Origin: Novosphingobium sp. RL4
GTDB taxonomy: Bacteria > Pseudomonadota > Alphaproteobacteria > Sphingomonadales > Sphingomonadaceae
DNA length: 64,000 nt
Direction: 5' to 3'
Assembly (NCBI RefSeq): GCF_035658495.1
Contig: NZ_CP141945.1
Coordinates: 372,001 to 436,000, forward strand
Below the pieces are notes generated by a model. That model was not told the origin of the DNA. It worked only from the letters and a program-made list of their open reading frames with translations, and searched no databases. The translations under genes and the position numbers were made by a program. Of the stretch, positions 29,078-38,502 are shown piece after piece; within the stretch, counting starts at the first letter, position 1; each line of letters begins with the position of its first letter.

Positions 29078-29559
29078 GAGATGTCGTCCGTGAAGCTTGA
29101 ATTCAAAATGTCATAAAACGGAAACCCCGATGAAGGCCGGACGCTCCCGCGCGAATGCCGGGCCGGATCAGCCCGTGGCCACGTCATTGCCCCCGATGAC
29201 GTCACCTGACCTGTCTTTTCACGGCACTCCCATGCAGCGGGAAGCCGCATCGACCCGCGAAAAGCCTTCGTCTGTTCGGGATACCTGATAGTCCATCGAA
29301 GCTCTCCTGCCTGCGGGAGCTCGTTGGTCTCTCAGTCGCCGACGTGCAAATACCTGTCGGCGATCGGGGGCCTATAGCCGACGATCGCCGGTCTGGCCAG
29401 CCGCGCCGCCCCGCAAGGGCAAATGGGAGGTAGTCGCCGATACCTTATGAATGATGCGGCAAGTGCATCGGGATAGTTGCGCGGCGCTGCCCATAATAGC
29501 CGCTTTCGGGGGAGGCGCCCTCCTGTACGCTGGCTTCGGCATGATGGGGAGTCGAGGCA
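29078..29559. other. 482-nt divergent intergenic region
   Basis: No gene can be supported here. An open frame at 29097-29288 has no ribosome site and no recognisable composition. A 7-bp inverted repeat CGCCGAC (29337-29343) and GTCGGCG (29356-29362) is present, and related CGCCGAT/ATCGTCGGC sequences recur nearby. It presumably holds the promoters of the phosphatidyltransferase (minus) and of the Tat-signal protein gene (plus). It could hide a small RNA, but I see no clear one. Confidence 0.5.
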
Positions 29560-30000
29560 ATGGAGAACCCGCAAGACCTGATTGAGCAAGCCGAAACGAA
29601 CGATCGACGCTCGTTCCTCGCGGCTTGCGGAAAGTATTCCCTGCTCGTTCCGCCCGCGATGACAATGCTCCTTTCGACATCGCTGAGCTCGCCCGCGATC
29701 GCCAAGTCCGGCGGCGGTGGAGGTGGCGGCGGTGGCGGAAGCGGCGGCAGCACCGGTGACGGCGGACATACCGGCGATGGCGGCGGCAGCAAGGATGGCG
29801 CCAGCACCGGCGATGGCGGTGCCGGCGGCACCAAGGACGGCGGCGCTTCCCCGCCCAAGGATACGCCTGCTGCCGGGTCGGCGACAGGCGACGGCGGCGG
29901 AACGAAGGTCCCCGAGACGAAATCGGAAGGCTCGGCGCCCAAGGTTGCCGAAGGGGGCTCGCGCGATGGACCCGAGCGCAAGAAAGGCGACAAGCGCTGA
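29560..30000 (+). CDS. Small protein with Tat-type signal and Gly-rich repeats
   Basis: A 146-residue protein of no named family. After a short acidic leader it has a twin-arginine motif, NDRRSFLAAC (Arg16-Arg17), a hydrophobic segment (LLVPPAMTMLLSTSL) and a probable cleavage site near PAIAKS. The mature part is disordered: ten Gly in a row, then TGDGG repeated four times with TKDGG variants, and a basic tail ending KKGDKR. Similar Tat-leader, Gly-rich small proteins occur, as I recall, in other alphaproteobacteria. The PqqD-kinase fusion starts 52 nt downstream on the same strand, so this is a candidate substrate of that modification pair. That role is inference. Confidence 0.75.
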   Translation: MENPQDLIEQAETNDRRSFLAACGKYSLLVPPAMTMLLSTSLSSPAIAKSGGGGGGGGGGSGGSTGDGGHTGDGGGSKDGASTGDGGAGGTKDGGASPPKDTPAAGSATGDGGGTKVPETKSEGSAPKVAEGGSRDGPERKKGDKR

Positions 30001-30051
30001 TCGAATCACACCACGCGGAGTAATCCGCGTGGTCGGGGGCCGGAGGGAGCG

Positions 30052-31215
30052 ATGCACCGCAACGCGGATCGGGATTCCCCGGCAGCGAAGTCCGATGCCG
30101 AAAGCCTGAAACTGTGCCTGGCTCCAGGCGCCGTGCCGCTCGTGGTTGACCAGCGCCCGGTGCTCTTCCTCGAAGCCTCCCAGCAACTCCACGCGCTAGA
30201 CGGCTCGGCAGCCCACATCGTGGCGTGGCTTGCCGATGGAATATCGCTTTCGGCGCTGCGCCGCCAGCTTGCGGGAGCCTTATCGGATGAGGCGATCGAC
30301 GCCCTGTTGACTGGCTGGTCCGAACAAGGGGTGATCGCCGCCGAGCCGGGCCTGTCCTTCTCTGCCCCTGTTCCTCCTTATGCCATCCAAAGGTACCTGC
30401 CACGGGGAGACGATCTGGTGGAAATCCGTTTTCCCGACGATCCCTGGGGCCAGACCTTCGCCGCCCCTTACGCGCATCTGGCAGCCGGCTTGACGCCATC
30501 GCTCATAGCGCAGGATAGGGTTGCGCTTTGCCGCATCGGGACGCTCTCCTTCATCTCTGTATCGCCGCGCGGGATGCTGGTCCCAAGCGCGAATACCGGC
30601 CCGGGCCTTCGCGCGGCGCTGGTATCCAGGGCGCTTGAAGGCGATACCTTCATCGCCCTCCATGCCGCCTGCCTCCTTTCCGGAGACAAGGCGATATTGC
30701 TGACCGGAGCCCCCGGCGCTGGGAAATCCACGCTGGCGGTCACCGCAGCAGCGACCTGCCCGGCGCTTTCCGTCGCGTCCGACGATATCGTCCTGTTCGA
30801 TCCCCGGACCGGCCTGATCGCGCCCTTGCCGCTGCCGGTCACCATCAAACGCGGAAGCTGGGAGAGACTGGCGGATATCGCGCCCGGCCTCGCCGCAAGC
30901 GAACCCGTGCTGCGCGGAGACGGCCAATGGCTGCGCTATCTTCCGCTTCCGGGACCGGTCGATACCCGGTGGCGCAAGGTCAGCGCGATCGTCGATCTCC
31001 ATCGGGGGAGCGCCTCCGGTAATGAGCTGGCTGCCAATTCGGTCACTGCCTGCCTCGGCAAGCTGCTCGCGGAAGGCTTCGCCCAAAGCGGCCGCTGTTC
31101 CGCGAAAGCCATGGCCGCCCTTGCCGCCATGGTGGAGCACGCCAGCACGCTGCGCCTGCATTATACGGAAGCCGAGCAAGGGGCGCGGCAGCTAGAGACA
31201 CTCGTTGGACGATGA
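30052..31215 (+). CDS. PqqD-like recognition domain fused to HPr-kinase-like domain
   Basis: A 387-residue protein. Residues about 18-100 resemble PqqD peptide chaperones (LNxxAxxI-type core: LHALDGSAAHIVAWLADGIS, then LRRQLAGALSDEAIDALL). Residues about 140-380 resemble the HPr-kinase fold: Walker A GAPGAGKST at 219-227 and the acidic pair in ASDDIVLFD at 244-245. HPr-kinase homologues phosphorylate the precursor in some lasso-peptide clusters (paeninodin PadeK), and PqqD-type domains bind leader peptides. Fusing both in one chain suggests a leader-guided peptide or protein kinase. ATG 30052 has GGAGGGAG just upstream. It overlaps the nucleotidyltransferase gene by 11 nt. Confidence 0.88.
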   Translation: MHRNADRDSPAAKSDAESLKLCLAPGAVPLVVDQRPVLFLEASQQLHALDGSAAHIVAWLADGISLSALRRQLAGALSDEAIDALLTGWSEQGVIAAEPGLSFSAPVPPYAIQRYLPRGDDLVEIRFPDDPWGQTFAAPYAHLAAGLTPSLIAQDRVALCRIGTLSFISVSPRGMLVPSANTGPGLRAALVSRALEGDTFIALHAACLLSGDKAILLTGAPGAGKSTLAVTAAATCPALSVASDDIVLFDPRTGLIAPLPLPVTIKRGSWERLADIAPGLAASEPVLRGDGQWLRYLPLPGPVDTRWRKVSAIVDLHRGSASGNELAANSVTACLGKLLAEGFAQSGRCSAKAMAALAAMVEHASTLRLHYTEAEQGARQLETLVGR

Positions 31216-32248
31216 TCGCAATGCCCTCGGCCCGCTGTGCCAATGCCTTCGCGGCGAGGCCTTCAGGGAACCGCGCGGCGTCGCACCGGATTGGGATGGC
31301 ATCCTCAGCCTCGCCAATCGCACCCTCGTCACCCCGGCGCTGGCTCAAGCGCTGGCCGACGACACCGATGTCCCGGCCGAAGTCAGACATTTTCTTGAGG
31401 AAGTACGTGCGCGAACCGCGATACGCAACCGCCGGATGCATGAACAGCTCCGGGAAGCGGTTGCCGCGCTCAACCAGGCCGCGATCGAGCCGATCCTGCT
31501 CAAGGGCGCCGCCCTGCTTGCCCGCAACGGCGAGGATTGCGCGCACCGCCTGCTGACCGATCTCGACCTCATGGTTCCCTACGAGGCAGGCCCGGAAGCC
31601 GTCGCCGCGCTGGCGATCGTCGGCTATCGGCGCTACCCCTCCAGCGCCGGGGAGTGGCAGGGGGTCAACCTGTTCCGCCCCCAGGACCCCGGCGGCATAG
31701 ACCTGCACTTTCGCCTGAAACTGGCAGGACCGGGCCACGACCATGCCGCCCTGTCGCGATCATGCCTGCCCTATGTGGTCGGGTCCGGCGTGGCTGCCTT
31801 GCCCTCCCCCACCCTGCTGGCAGCTCTGTTCATTCTCCACGACCAGTTGCAGGAGCACGATTACTGGCGCGGCCTGATCGACCTGCGACACCTTCTGGAC
31901 ATAGCCCGCATTGCCGAAAGTGGCGGAATTCCTGACCCTTCGGCCCTCGAAGCCCTGTTCCCGTCGGCGCAGGCCAGGCGCGCGCTCCACACCCAGCTGA
32001 GGACACTGTCACAGTGGCTCGGGGTGACGATCGGGCATGAAAGGCGCGATTGGCGGGTATCGATGCAGAGCCGTCGCCGGAACCTGCAGTTACACAGGCC
32101 GCGATTGGCTCCGATCCTGACGCTGCTGGCGATGCTCGTCGATCCTCCCCATTCCGGGAAGCACGATCGACCGGCCGGGCAAGGCATCGCCGCCTGGGCG
32201 CGAAACCTGCGCCGGATCGTTTTCGTCACCAACCCCGCCAAAGTCTAG
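31205..32248 (+). CDS. Nucleotidyltransferase-family protein (NTP_transf_5 type)
   Basis: A 347-residue protein of the PF14907-type nucleotidyltransferase family. The core is PILLKGAALLARNGEDCAHR followed by LLTDLDLMVP, where Lys100, Asp119 and Asp121 occupy the family's nucleotide and metal positions. The later GIDLHFRLK is a third typical segment. The frame opens after a stop at 31193 and its only early start is TTG 31205, overlapping the kinase gene by 11 nt; translation is probably coupled. The same gene type accompanies HPr-kinase homologues in lasso-peptide and related clusters. No lasso cyclase or protease gene is present here. Confidence 0.85.
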   Translation: MDDDRNALGPLCQCLRGEAFREPRGVAPDWDGILSLANRTLVTPALAQALADDTDVPAEVRHFLEEVRARTAIRNRRMHEQLREAVAALNQAAIEPILLKGAALLARNGEDCAHRLLTDLDLMVPYEAGPEAVAALAIVGYRRYPSSAGEWQGVNLFRPQDPGGIDLHFRLKLAGPGHDHAALSRSCLPYVVGSGVAALPSPTLLAALFILHDQLQEHDYWRGLIDLRHLLDIARIAESGGIPDPSALEALFPSAQARRALHTQLRTLSQWLGVTIGHERRDWRVSMQSRRRNLQLHRPRLAPILTLLAMLVDPPHSGKHDRPAGQGIAAWARNLRRIVFVTNPAKV

Positions 32249-32342
32249 GTCGTAGTGACCTGCTCGCACCTCCCACTTGGACCCATGAAACTTTCCTTTT
32301 TGGCCGATTGATGAGGTGCAGGCGCGGCGCGACAGTACCAGC

Positions 32343-32963
32343 ATGAAATTTCCATCCGGCTCCGACCAGGACCTGCTCAGGCTTATCGGCGAATATCCGC
32401 TCGCCTGGCTGGTCTCGGCGCGCGATGGGCATTTCCAAGCGGTGCCCTTGCCGCTTCTGGCCGAAACAAACGGCTCCGGCGAACTGGTGTCGCTTCTGGG
32501 CCATTGTTCCCGCGCCAATCCTCAGGCGGAGCATTTGCGCGCCGACCCGCGCGCGCTGGTCCTGTTCTCCGGCCCGCAAGGCTACCTCTCGCCATCGCTG
32601 GTGAGGAACCCAACCTGGGTTCCGACATGGAACTATGCCGTCGCCGCCATCGAGGTGGATGTGACTTTCGTGGAGGAAGAGACGCGCGCCTCGGTCGTGC
32701 AGCTCTCCAATGCCATGGAGGCGGAGCTGGCCGATCCGTGGACCATCGACCGCGCCGGCCCCCGGGTGGAGCCGATGCTTAACCGCATCATCGCCTTCCG
32801 CGCGACAGTCCGCGCCGTGCATGCCAGCTTCAAGCTTGGTCAGGACGAGACGATGGAAGCCCTCACCGATCTCATTTCCGGCACCGGCAATGCATCGCTG
32901 GCCGACTGGATGACCCGTTTCAACGCCGAACGCCTGTCGCAAGGCGGAGCTGCGACGGAATGA
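32343..32963 (+). CDS. PaiB-like FMN-binding protein
   Basis: A 206-residue split-barrel flavin-binding protein of the PaiB (FMN-binding negative regulator) family. Motifs are PLAWLVSARDGHFQAVPLPLL, LLGHCSRANPQ, ALVLFSGPQGYLSPS and VPTWNYAVAAIEV in family order. Although the family name says transcriptional regulator, direct DNA binding is poorly supported; it may be an oxidoreductase or flavin sensor. ATG 32343 aligns with the usual N-terminus, but GTG 32316 with GATGAG in front is possible. It is on the same strand as the modification cassette, 94 nt after it, so it could belong to the same transcript. Confidence 0.88.
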   Translation: MKFPSGSDQDLLRLIGEYPLAWLVSARDGHFQAVPLPLLAETNGSGELVSLLGHCSRANPQAEHLRADPRALVLFSGPQGYLSPSLVRNPTWVPTWNYAVAAIEVDVTFVEEETRASVVQLSNAMEAELADPWTIDRAGPRVEPMLNRIIAFRATVRAVHASFKLGQDETMEALTDLISGTGNASLADWMTRFNAERLSQGGAATE

Positions 32964-33136
32964 AGCCGCACCCGTCCCCCCGGGTAACGCGGGGGTGCGG
33001 AAAAAGACGGCAATGGAGGAGTATCCCGGGCGCGGGTCCGGGGAACGGCAGGGAAGCCGGACAAGCATGTCCGGCGGATATCAACGATGGAGAAGCGGCT
33101 CCGGCCGGGATCGCCACGACAAACATGAGGGTTGAA

Positions 33137-35371
33137 ATGATGGGTTCACGTAACACGATCAAGGGAGCGATCCTTTCCTCGACGGTGCTGGCGCTCGGCC
33201 TGGCCGCACCTGCCCATGCACAGCAGGCTTCCGAAACCGGGATGGGCAAGGACGACATCATCGTCACCGCCACCAAGCGCGAACTGAAGCTCAGCGACGT
33301 GCCGATGCCGATCAGCGCCGTCAGCGGCGATCAGCTCAAGGCGATGAACGCCAATTCCCTGGCCGACTACATCACCCGCCTGCCCGGCGTCGTCTTCAAC
33401 GATTATCAGCCCGGCATTTCCGAAGTCGTGATCCGCGGCATCGCGGCTACCACCTATCACGAACAGGGCCAGACCACGGTCGGCTACTACCTCAACGAAG
33501 TGCCGCTGGTGGAGCCCGGCTTCCCGATCGGCATCCCCGACATAGACACCTTCGACCTTCAGCGCGTGGAGGTTCTGCGCGGCCCGCAAGGCACGCTGTT
33601 CGGCACCTCGACACTGGGCGGCGCGGTCAATTACGTTGCCGCCGTCGCCGATCCGGGCAAGTTCGATGCTGCCGCCGAAGGCCTGCTGGGCAGCACCAGG
33701 AATGCTTCCGGCCAGCTCAACTACGCGGCCAAGGCAATGATCAACCTGCCGCTGGTCAAGGACCAGCTCGCGGTGCGGGTGATGGCGCTTCAGCGCGTGG
33801 ATGCGGGCTATCTCGACAATCCGGGCATCGGCGTGAACGGCTCGAACGACTACCGCACGCGCGGCCTGCGCGGCTCGCTCGTCGCCACCCCCAACGACAC
33901 CACCAAGCTGACGTTCCTGACGACCTACCAGGACACCAGGCTGGACGACCAGACCTACCTCGATCTCGATAATCCCTATGTCCGCGACACGCCGCGCGCC
34001 GAACCCCAGAAGACCGATTTCTGGATGAACAGCCTGCGGCTCGATCAGGAACTGCCCTTCGCGAACCTGACGGTGCTCGGCTCCATCACCGAGAAGCACA
34101 ACACCACGCTGTTCTCCTATCCCTATGCCTACGTCACCGGCGTGACCACGGGGGATGACGCCGCCTATTCGCTGGGCAAGGCCGATGCCAATATCAAGAG
34201 CTTCGAAACCCGCCTCGCCTCGAAGGACGACGGCCCGTTCCAGTGGCTGATCGGCTTCAGCTACATGAAGGCGAAGAAGCACAGCGCAGACCGCATCTAC
34301 CAGGGCGGCGCCGCCGACTTCATCGATGCGAACCCCGATCTCTACGGCGGCTATTCGGGTGATCTGATCGCCCCGAACGATGCCATCTACGGCTATCTCT
34401 CCGACACCAGCAACGAGAACTGGGGCGTGTTCGGCGAAGCTTCCTGGGAATTCGTGCCTACCGTGACCCTGACGCTGGGCGGCCGCTACTACAACACCCG
34501 CAACTCCGCCGAGATCACCAATGCGCCGGGCTCGCTGGCCCCCGGCAGCTACACCATCACGCCCTCCAGCTTCGGCGTGAAGCAGAAGGAAGACGGCTTC
34601 ACGCCGAAGGTCTCGCTATCATGGAAGCCCGGAGAGACGATGCTGGCATATGCCACTTATTCGCAGGGCTACCGCGAAGGCGGCCCCAACCCCAATGCGG
34701 CGATCCTGACGGGCATTCCCACCAGCTACAAGAGCGACACCGTCGACAACTACGAAGCGGGCGTGAAGACCTCGCTCTTCGGCAATCGCCTGACGATCGA
34801 CATGGCCGCTTTCCACATCGAGTGGAACGACATCCAGGCCCGCCTTTTCACCGACGCACCCTATTACTATTCCTACGTCACCAATGCCGGCGGCGCGAAG
34901 ATCGACGGCGTCGAGTTCTCGGGCGCGCTTCAGGTCAACCGCATCCTCAGCTTCAGCTCGAACGTGACCTATCAGGACGCGCGTCTCAGCAAGTTCCTGC
35001 CCGATACTTTCGCCGTCGGTGGCGGCTATGACAAGGGCACCACGCTGCCGGGATCGTCGAAATGGTCGGTGGCCAACAACCTGCGTTTCGAATTGGCGGA
35101 TGTGACCGGGGCGCCCAGCCTCGAGATCGCGCACCGCTACCTTTCGAAGGCGCCGGTCGCCTTCGGAAACGACGCAAGGCGCGGCGGCTTCAACGTGTTC
35201 GACCTTCGCGCCTCGATCGGTCTTGGCGAGAACATCCGCGTGATGGCCTTCGCCAACAACGTCTTCGACAAGTTCGGCATTCTCAACGCACCGTTCACGT
35301 CCCAGGCGGTGCCGGCAGGGTCGATCATCCGTCCGCGCACGATCGGCGTGAAGCTGGACTGGAGCCTCTGA
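33137..35371 (+). CDS. TonB-dependent receptor
   Basis: A 744-residue receptor. ATG 33137 (or 33140, three bases on) follows GAGGG; the frame upstream of it is open but is not a signal sequence. The signal peptide ends LGLAAPAHAQQ. A TonB-box-like DDIIVTATKRE is followed by plug motifs (LADYITRLPGVVFNDY, RVEVLRGPQGTLFGTSTLGGAVNYV) and the barrel, ending GVKLDWSL with no terminal Phe. The barrel segment MLAYATYSQGYREGGPNPN is typical of sphingomonad catabolic receptors. The convergent MHS-type transporter gene may handle the same compound across the inner membrane. The substrate is unknown. Confidence 0.95.
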   Translation: MMGSRNTIKGAILSSTVLALGLAAPAHAQQASETGMGKDDIIVTATKRELKLSDVPMPISAVSGDQLKAMNANSLADYITRLPGVVFNDYQPGISEVVIRGIAATTYHEQGQTTVGYYLNEVPLVEPGFPIGIPDIDTFDLQRVEVLRGPQGTLFGTSTLGGAVNYVAAVADPGKFDAAAEGLLGSTRNASGQLNYAAKAMINLPLVKDQLAVRVMALQRVDAGYLDNPGIGVNGSNDYRTRGLRGSLVATPNDTTKLTFLTTYQDTRLDDQTYLDLDNPYVRDTPRAEPQKTDFWMNSLRLDQELPFANLTVLGSITEKHNTTLFSYPYAYVTGVTTGDDAAYSLGKADANIKSFETRLASKDDGPFQWLIGFSYMKAKKHSADRIYQGGAADFIDANPDLYGGYSGDLIAPNDAIYGYLSDTSNENWGVFGEASWEFVPTVTLTLGGRYYNTRNSAEITNAPGSLAPGSYTITPSSFGVKQKEDGFTPKVSLSWKPGETMLAYATYSQGYREGGPNPNAAILTGIPTSYKSDTVDNYEAGVKTSLFGNRLTIDMAAFHIEWNDIQARLFTDAPYYYSYVTNAGGAKIDGVEFSGALQVNRILSFSSNVTYQDARLSKFLPDTFAVGGGYDKGTTLPGSSKWSVANNLRFELADVTGAPSLEIAHRYLSKAPVAFGNDARRGGFNVFDLRASIGLGENIRVMAFANNVFDKFGILNAPFTSQAVPAGSIIRPRTIGVKLDWSL

Positions 35372-35420
35372 CGCCCTGACACGCCGGCCATCGAAGGCAT
35401 GCCAGCCCCGGCGGCCCCGG

Positions 35421-36731
35421 TCAGATGACGAAGTCCCGTTCGGTGCTCTTGCGGATAGTCAGGAGCCCGATCAGGGTCAGCACGGCCGCGCCGGAGATAT
35501 AAGCGCCCACGAACAGCACCCCGCCCCGGTCCGCCAGTGTCTGCGCGATCATCGGGGCAAAGCCGCCGCCCAGAATCCCGCCGACATTGAAGGCGATCGA
35601 CGCCCCCGTATAGCGCACGCGGGCACTGAACAGCTGCGGAAGCAGAGAGGCCAGCGGGCCGTAGACCAGCCCCATCGTGAACAGGCCAAGGCAAAGGAAC
35701 ACCGCGATCGCCGCCAGCGATCCCGCTCCGAACATCGGGCCCATCGCCAGTCCCACGATAACCGCAACGACACTGCCGAAAATCAGCACGCCGCGCGAAC
35801 TCCAACGGTCCGCCGCATAGCCTGCCACCACGATGCCGACCGCCATGAACAGGATGGCGAAAAGCTGCACGCCGAGGAACGCCTGCCGGTCATAGCCAAG
35901 CGTGGTCGTGCCATATCCCAGGGCGAAGGCGGTGGTCAGGTAATAGATCGCAAAGCAGGCGACGACGGCGAAAGTCCCCGCCAGGGTCTGGCGCAGATGC
36001 GTCCTGAACAATTCGACGAGCGGGATCGACCGGGCAGGCTCGTGTTCGAGAACGGCCGCGAAGGACGGCGTTTCCGAAAGGCGGAAGCGGATCCACAGGC
36101 CCAGTCCCACCAGCACCGCGCTCAATACGAAAGGAATGCGCCAGCCCCAGGTCGCGAAATCGCTATCGCTCAGCGTCATGGTCAGCACGAGGAACAGGCC
36201 GTTCGCGGCAATGAAGCCGACCGGCGCACCCAGCTGCGGGAACATCCCGAACCGTGCGCGATAACCCGGCGGCGCATTCTCCACCGCGAGCAGCGCCGCG
36301 CCGCCCCACTCTCCGCCAAGCCCGAGCCCTTGCGCGAAGCGCAGCACGCAGAGCATCAGCGGCGCCAGCCAGCCGGCGCTCTCGTAAGTCGGCAGGAAGC
36401 CGATCAGCACGGTCGCCCCGCCCATCAGCAGCAGCGACGCCACCAGGGTGGACTTGCGCCCGACACGGTCGCCGAAATGGCCGAACAGCGTTGCCCCTAC
36501 CGGACGCGCGATGAAGGCGATGCCGAAGCTGGCGTACGCCGCAAGCTGCTGCACCGAGGCGGAATGGGCCGGGAAGAACAGCGGCCCGAACACCAGGGCG
36601 GCGGCTGTGGCGTAAATATAGAAATCGTAGAATTCGACGGCTGTGCCGACGAGGCTGGCAACCAGCACCCGCGCATTGCTGCGGTAGACGTTCTGCTGCG
36701 GCACATCGCCGGGAATCGTCTTCGTCGCCAT
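35421..36731 (-). CDS. MFS transporter, metabolite:H+ symporter (MHS) type
   Basis: A 436-residue twelve-helix transporter. ATG 36731 is 8 nt after GAGGG. Motifs typical of the ShiA/ProP/KgtP group are VGTAVEFYDFYIYATAAAL in helix 1, the GHFGDRVGRKSTLV loop, and FAQGLGLGGEWGGAALL in helix 4. The group imports organic acids, osmolytes or related polar metabolites with protons. It is convergent with the TonB receptor gene (50 nt between stops), suggesting shared cargo, although the two are not co-transcribed. Confidence 0.93.
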   Translation of the reverse strand: MATKTIPGDVPQQNVYRSNARVLVASLVGTAVEFYDFYIYATAAALVFGPLFFPAHSASVQQLAAYASFGIAFIARPVGATLFGHFGDRVGRKSTLVASLLLMGGATVLIGFLPTYESAGWLAPLMLCVLRFAQGLGLGGEWGGAALLAVENAPPGYRARFGMFPQLGAPVGFIAANGLFLVLTMTLSDSDFATWGWRIPFVLSAVLVGLGLWIRFRLSETPSFAAVLEHEPARSIPLVELFRTHLRQTLAGTFAVVACFAIYYLTTAFALGYGTTTLGYDRQAFLGVQLFAILFMAVGIVVAGYAADRWSSRGVLIFGSVVAVIVGLAMGPMFGAGSLAAIAVFLCLGLFTMGLVYGPLASLLPQLFSARVRYTGASIAFNVGGILGGGFAPMIAQTLADRGGVLFVGAYISGAAVLTLIGLLTIRKSTERDFVI

Positions 36732-36762
36732 CACTTAGCCCTCATCATCGCTTCAGGCCGCC

Positions 36763-37425
36763 TTACTGGATTTGGCCGGACGGTCCATCCCCGATCGCGA
36801 AGGGCACCGCGTTATCGCCCTCCTGCCATGGCGACAACCGCACCATGATCGAAGCGAAGAGCGCCGAACCGAGATGGTCTTCGAGCCAAGCCTTGAGATG
36901 CGGCAGGGGCAGGCCGCCGAACCATGCCGGATCGGTCGCGGCGAACTGTCGCACGAAAGGCATGATCGCGGCATCGGCGAGCCCTCGCGCGCTTCCGCAA
37001 AGCTGCCCTTCCGGGGCGATCCGCGCATCCAGTTCTCGAAGGAACGTCAGGCCGCCTTCCCGGTGGACCAGCGGATCGGCGCCATGACGATCGGGGTACT
37101 TGTAGCGATCGAGGTCGTGCTTGAAGGGACCGTCGTTCGCCGCGATCAGCGCGGGATCGTCACGCCCGAGCCAGCCCTCGGGATCGTGCCGCGCCAGCGC
37201 CCAGCGCATGATATCGATGCTCTGGTCGACCACCGCGCCCTCATGCAGGACCAGCACCGGCACCGTCCCCTTGGGCGAAGCCTCCAGCATCGCCGCCGGT
37301 TTGGCCGACAACTTGATCTCGCGAATGTCGCAGCCGGCACCCGCGATCATCAACGCCAGCCTCGCCCGCATGGCGTAGGGACAGCGCCGGAAGCTGTAGA
37401 GGACGGGGCGCGCGTTCGCGGTCAC
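36763..37425 (-). CDS. Glutathione S-transferase family protein
   Basis: A 220-residue protein with a thioredoxin-fold N-terminal domain ([16 protein letters not shown], the glutathione site with a Cys-Pro motif as in GrxB or Omega-type enzymes) and the GTVPVL plus [10 protein letters not shown] glutathione-contact segments. An all-helical C-terminal domain follows. The Cys at the active site favours thiol transfer or deglutathionylation over conjugation. Its start overlaps the trhO stop (ATGA, 37422-37425), so the two are co-translated. That pairing with a tRNA-modifying enzyme has no obvious metabolic reason. Confidence 0.9.
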   Translation of the reverse strand: MTANARPVLYSFRRCPYAMRARLALMIAGAGCDIREIKLSAKPAAMLEASPKGTVPVLVLHEGAVVDQSIDIMRWALARHDPEGWLGRDDPALIAANDGPFKHDLDRYKYPDRHGADPLVHREGGLTFLRELDARIAPEGQLCGSARGLADAAIMPFVRQFAATDPAWFGGLPLPHLKAWLEDHLGSALFASIMVRLSPWQEGDNAVPFAIGDGPSGQIQ

Positions 37426-38432
37426 TGCGGTCGGTCTGCGGCGGCGTCCTCTTTGCCCGTGCGAACGGCGCCGACATGGGCCTGACCGCGCGCCGCCGCC
37501 AGTTCCTCCTGCCGGTGTCGCTCGCGGTAAGAGGCGCGCTGTTCGTCCGTGCGTTCGTCATGGCAGGCCGGACAACTGACCCCGGGCTCGTATCGGTCCG
37601 ACCGGCTCTCGGCCGCGCTGACCGGGCGGCGGCAGGCATGGCACAGCAGATGCGTGCCCTCGACCAACCCATGCCCGATCGTCACCCGCTGATCGAACAC
37701 GAAGCATTCGCCCTGCCACATGCTTTCCTGCGGGGAGACCGTCTCCAGATACTTGAGAATGCCGCCCTTGAGATGGAATACATCCTCCACGCCTTCCTGC
37801 TTGAGGAACGCGGTGGACTTCTCGCAGCGGATACCGCCGGTGCAGAACATCGCCACTTTCGGCGGCTTGCCCTCGCCCAGCAGGCGCTCGCGCTCGGCCC
37901 GGAACCATTCGGGAAACTCGCGGAAAGTGCGCGTGCCGGGATCGATCGCCCCCTCGAAAGTGCCGACGGCGACTTCATAGTCGTTGCGTGTGTCGATCAC
38001 GATCGTATCGGGATCGGAAATGAGCGCGTTCCAGTCCTGCGGTTCGACGTAAGTGCCCACGATCGCCAGCGGATCGATGTCCGGCTCGCCCATGGTCACG
38101 ATCTCGCGCTTGATGCGCACCTTCATGCGGTGGAACGGCATCGTCTCGGCGCTGGAGAGCTTCACGTCCAGTGCCGAACAGCCCGGCAAGGCGCGGATAT
38201 GCTCAAGCAGGCGTGCAATCGCTTCGTGCGTACCGGCGACCGTGCCGTTGATGCCCTCATGCGCCACCAGCAGGGTGCCCTTGATCCCCTGCTCCTCGCA
38301 AAGCCGCAAAAGCGGCGTGCGCACGCTGTCGCAATCCGCGAAAGGCGTGAATTGATAGAGCGCGGCCACGCTTAGCGGCAACGGCTTCACCGCTCCGCCC
38401 GAGGCTTCCGTTTCGACACGACCAGTATGCAT
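37422..38432 (-). CDS. trhO: tRNA uridine(34) hydroxylase (TrhO/YceA family)
   Basis: A 336-residue rhodanese-domain protein. The N-terminal UPF0176 region ([27 protein letters not shown] [14 protein letters not shown]) precedes the rhodanese domain with active-site loop CTGGIR (Cys197, Arg202) and [10 protein letters not shown]-terminal cysteine cluster (CHACRRP and CPACHDE) could bind zinc. Members oxidise U34 of tRNA to 5-hydroxyuridine using O2. ATG 38432 lacks a good ribosome site; GTG 38390 is an alternative start that would drop 14 residues. Confidence 0.93.
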   Translation of the reverse strand: MHTGRVETEASGGAVKPLPLSVAALYQFTPFADCDSVRTPLLRLCEEQGIKGTLLVAHEGINGTVAGTHEAIARLLEHIRALPGCSALDVKLSSAETMPFHRMKVRIKREIVTMGEPDIDPLAIVGTYVEPQDWNALISDPDTIVIDTRNDYEVAVGTFEGAIDPGTRTFREFPEWFRAERERLLGEGKPPKVAMFCTGGIRCEKSTAFLKQEGVEDVFHLKGGILKYLETVSPQESMWQGECFVFDQRVTIGHGLVEGTHLLCHACRRPVSAAESRSDRYEPGVSCPACHDERTDEQRASYRERHRQEELAAARGQAHVGAVRTGKEDAAADRPQ

Positions 38433-38502
38433 GGCGCGCCCATAGCGCGGAATCGCGGCATTGGGAACGGCGCGATTCCAGAGAGGCCCGGCCGAAAGGG
38501 GA

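Noticed and set aside
29332..30192. Minus-strand frame overlapping the Tat-signal Gly-rich gene
   Set aside because: Composition follows from the complement of the Gly repeats; it lacks a ribosome site and any domain, while the plus frame has a signal sequence and operon position.
32976..33002. C-rich/G-rich hairpin (CCCCCG with CGGGGG) between the PaiB-like gene and the TonB receptor
   Set aside because: Only six pairs in very GC-rich DNA and no T-tract; cannot be told from chance.
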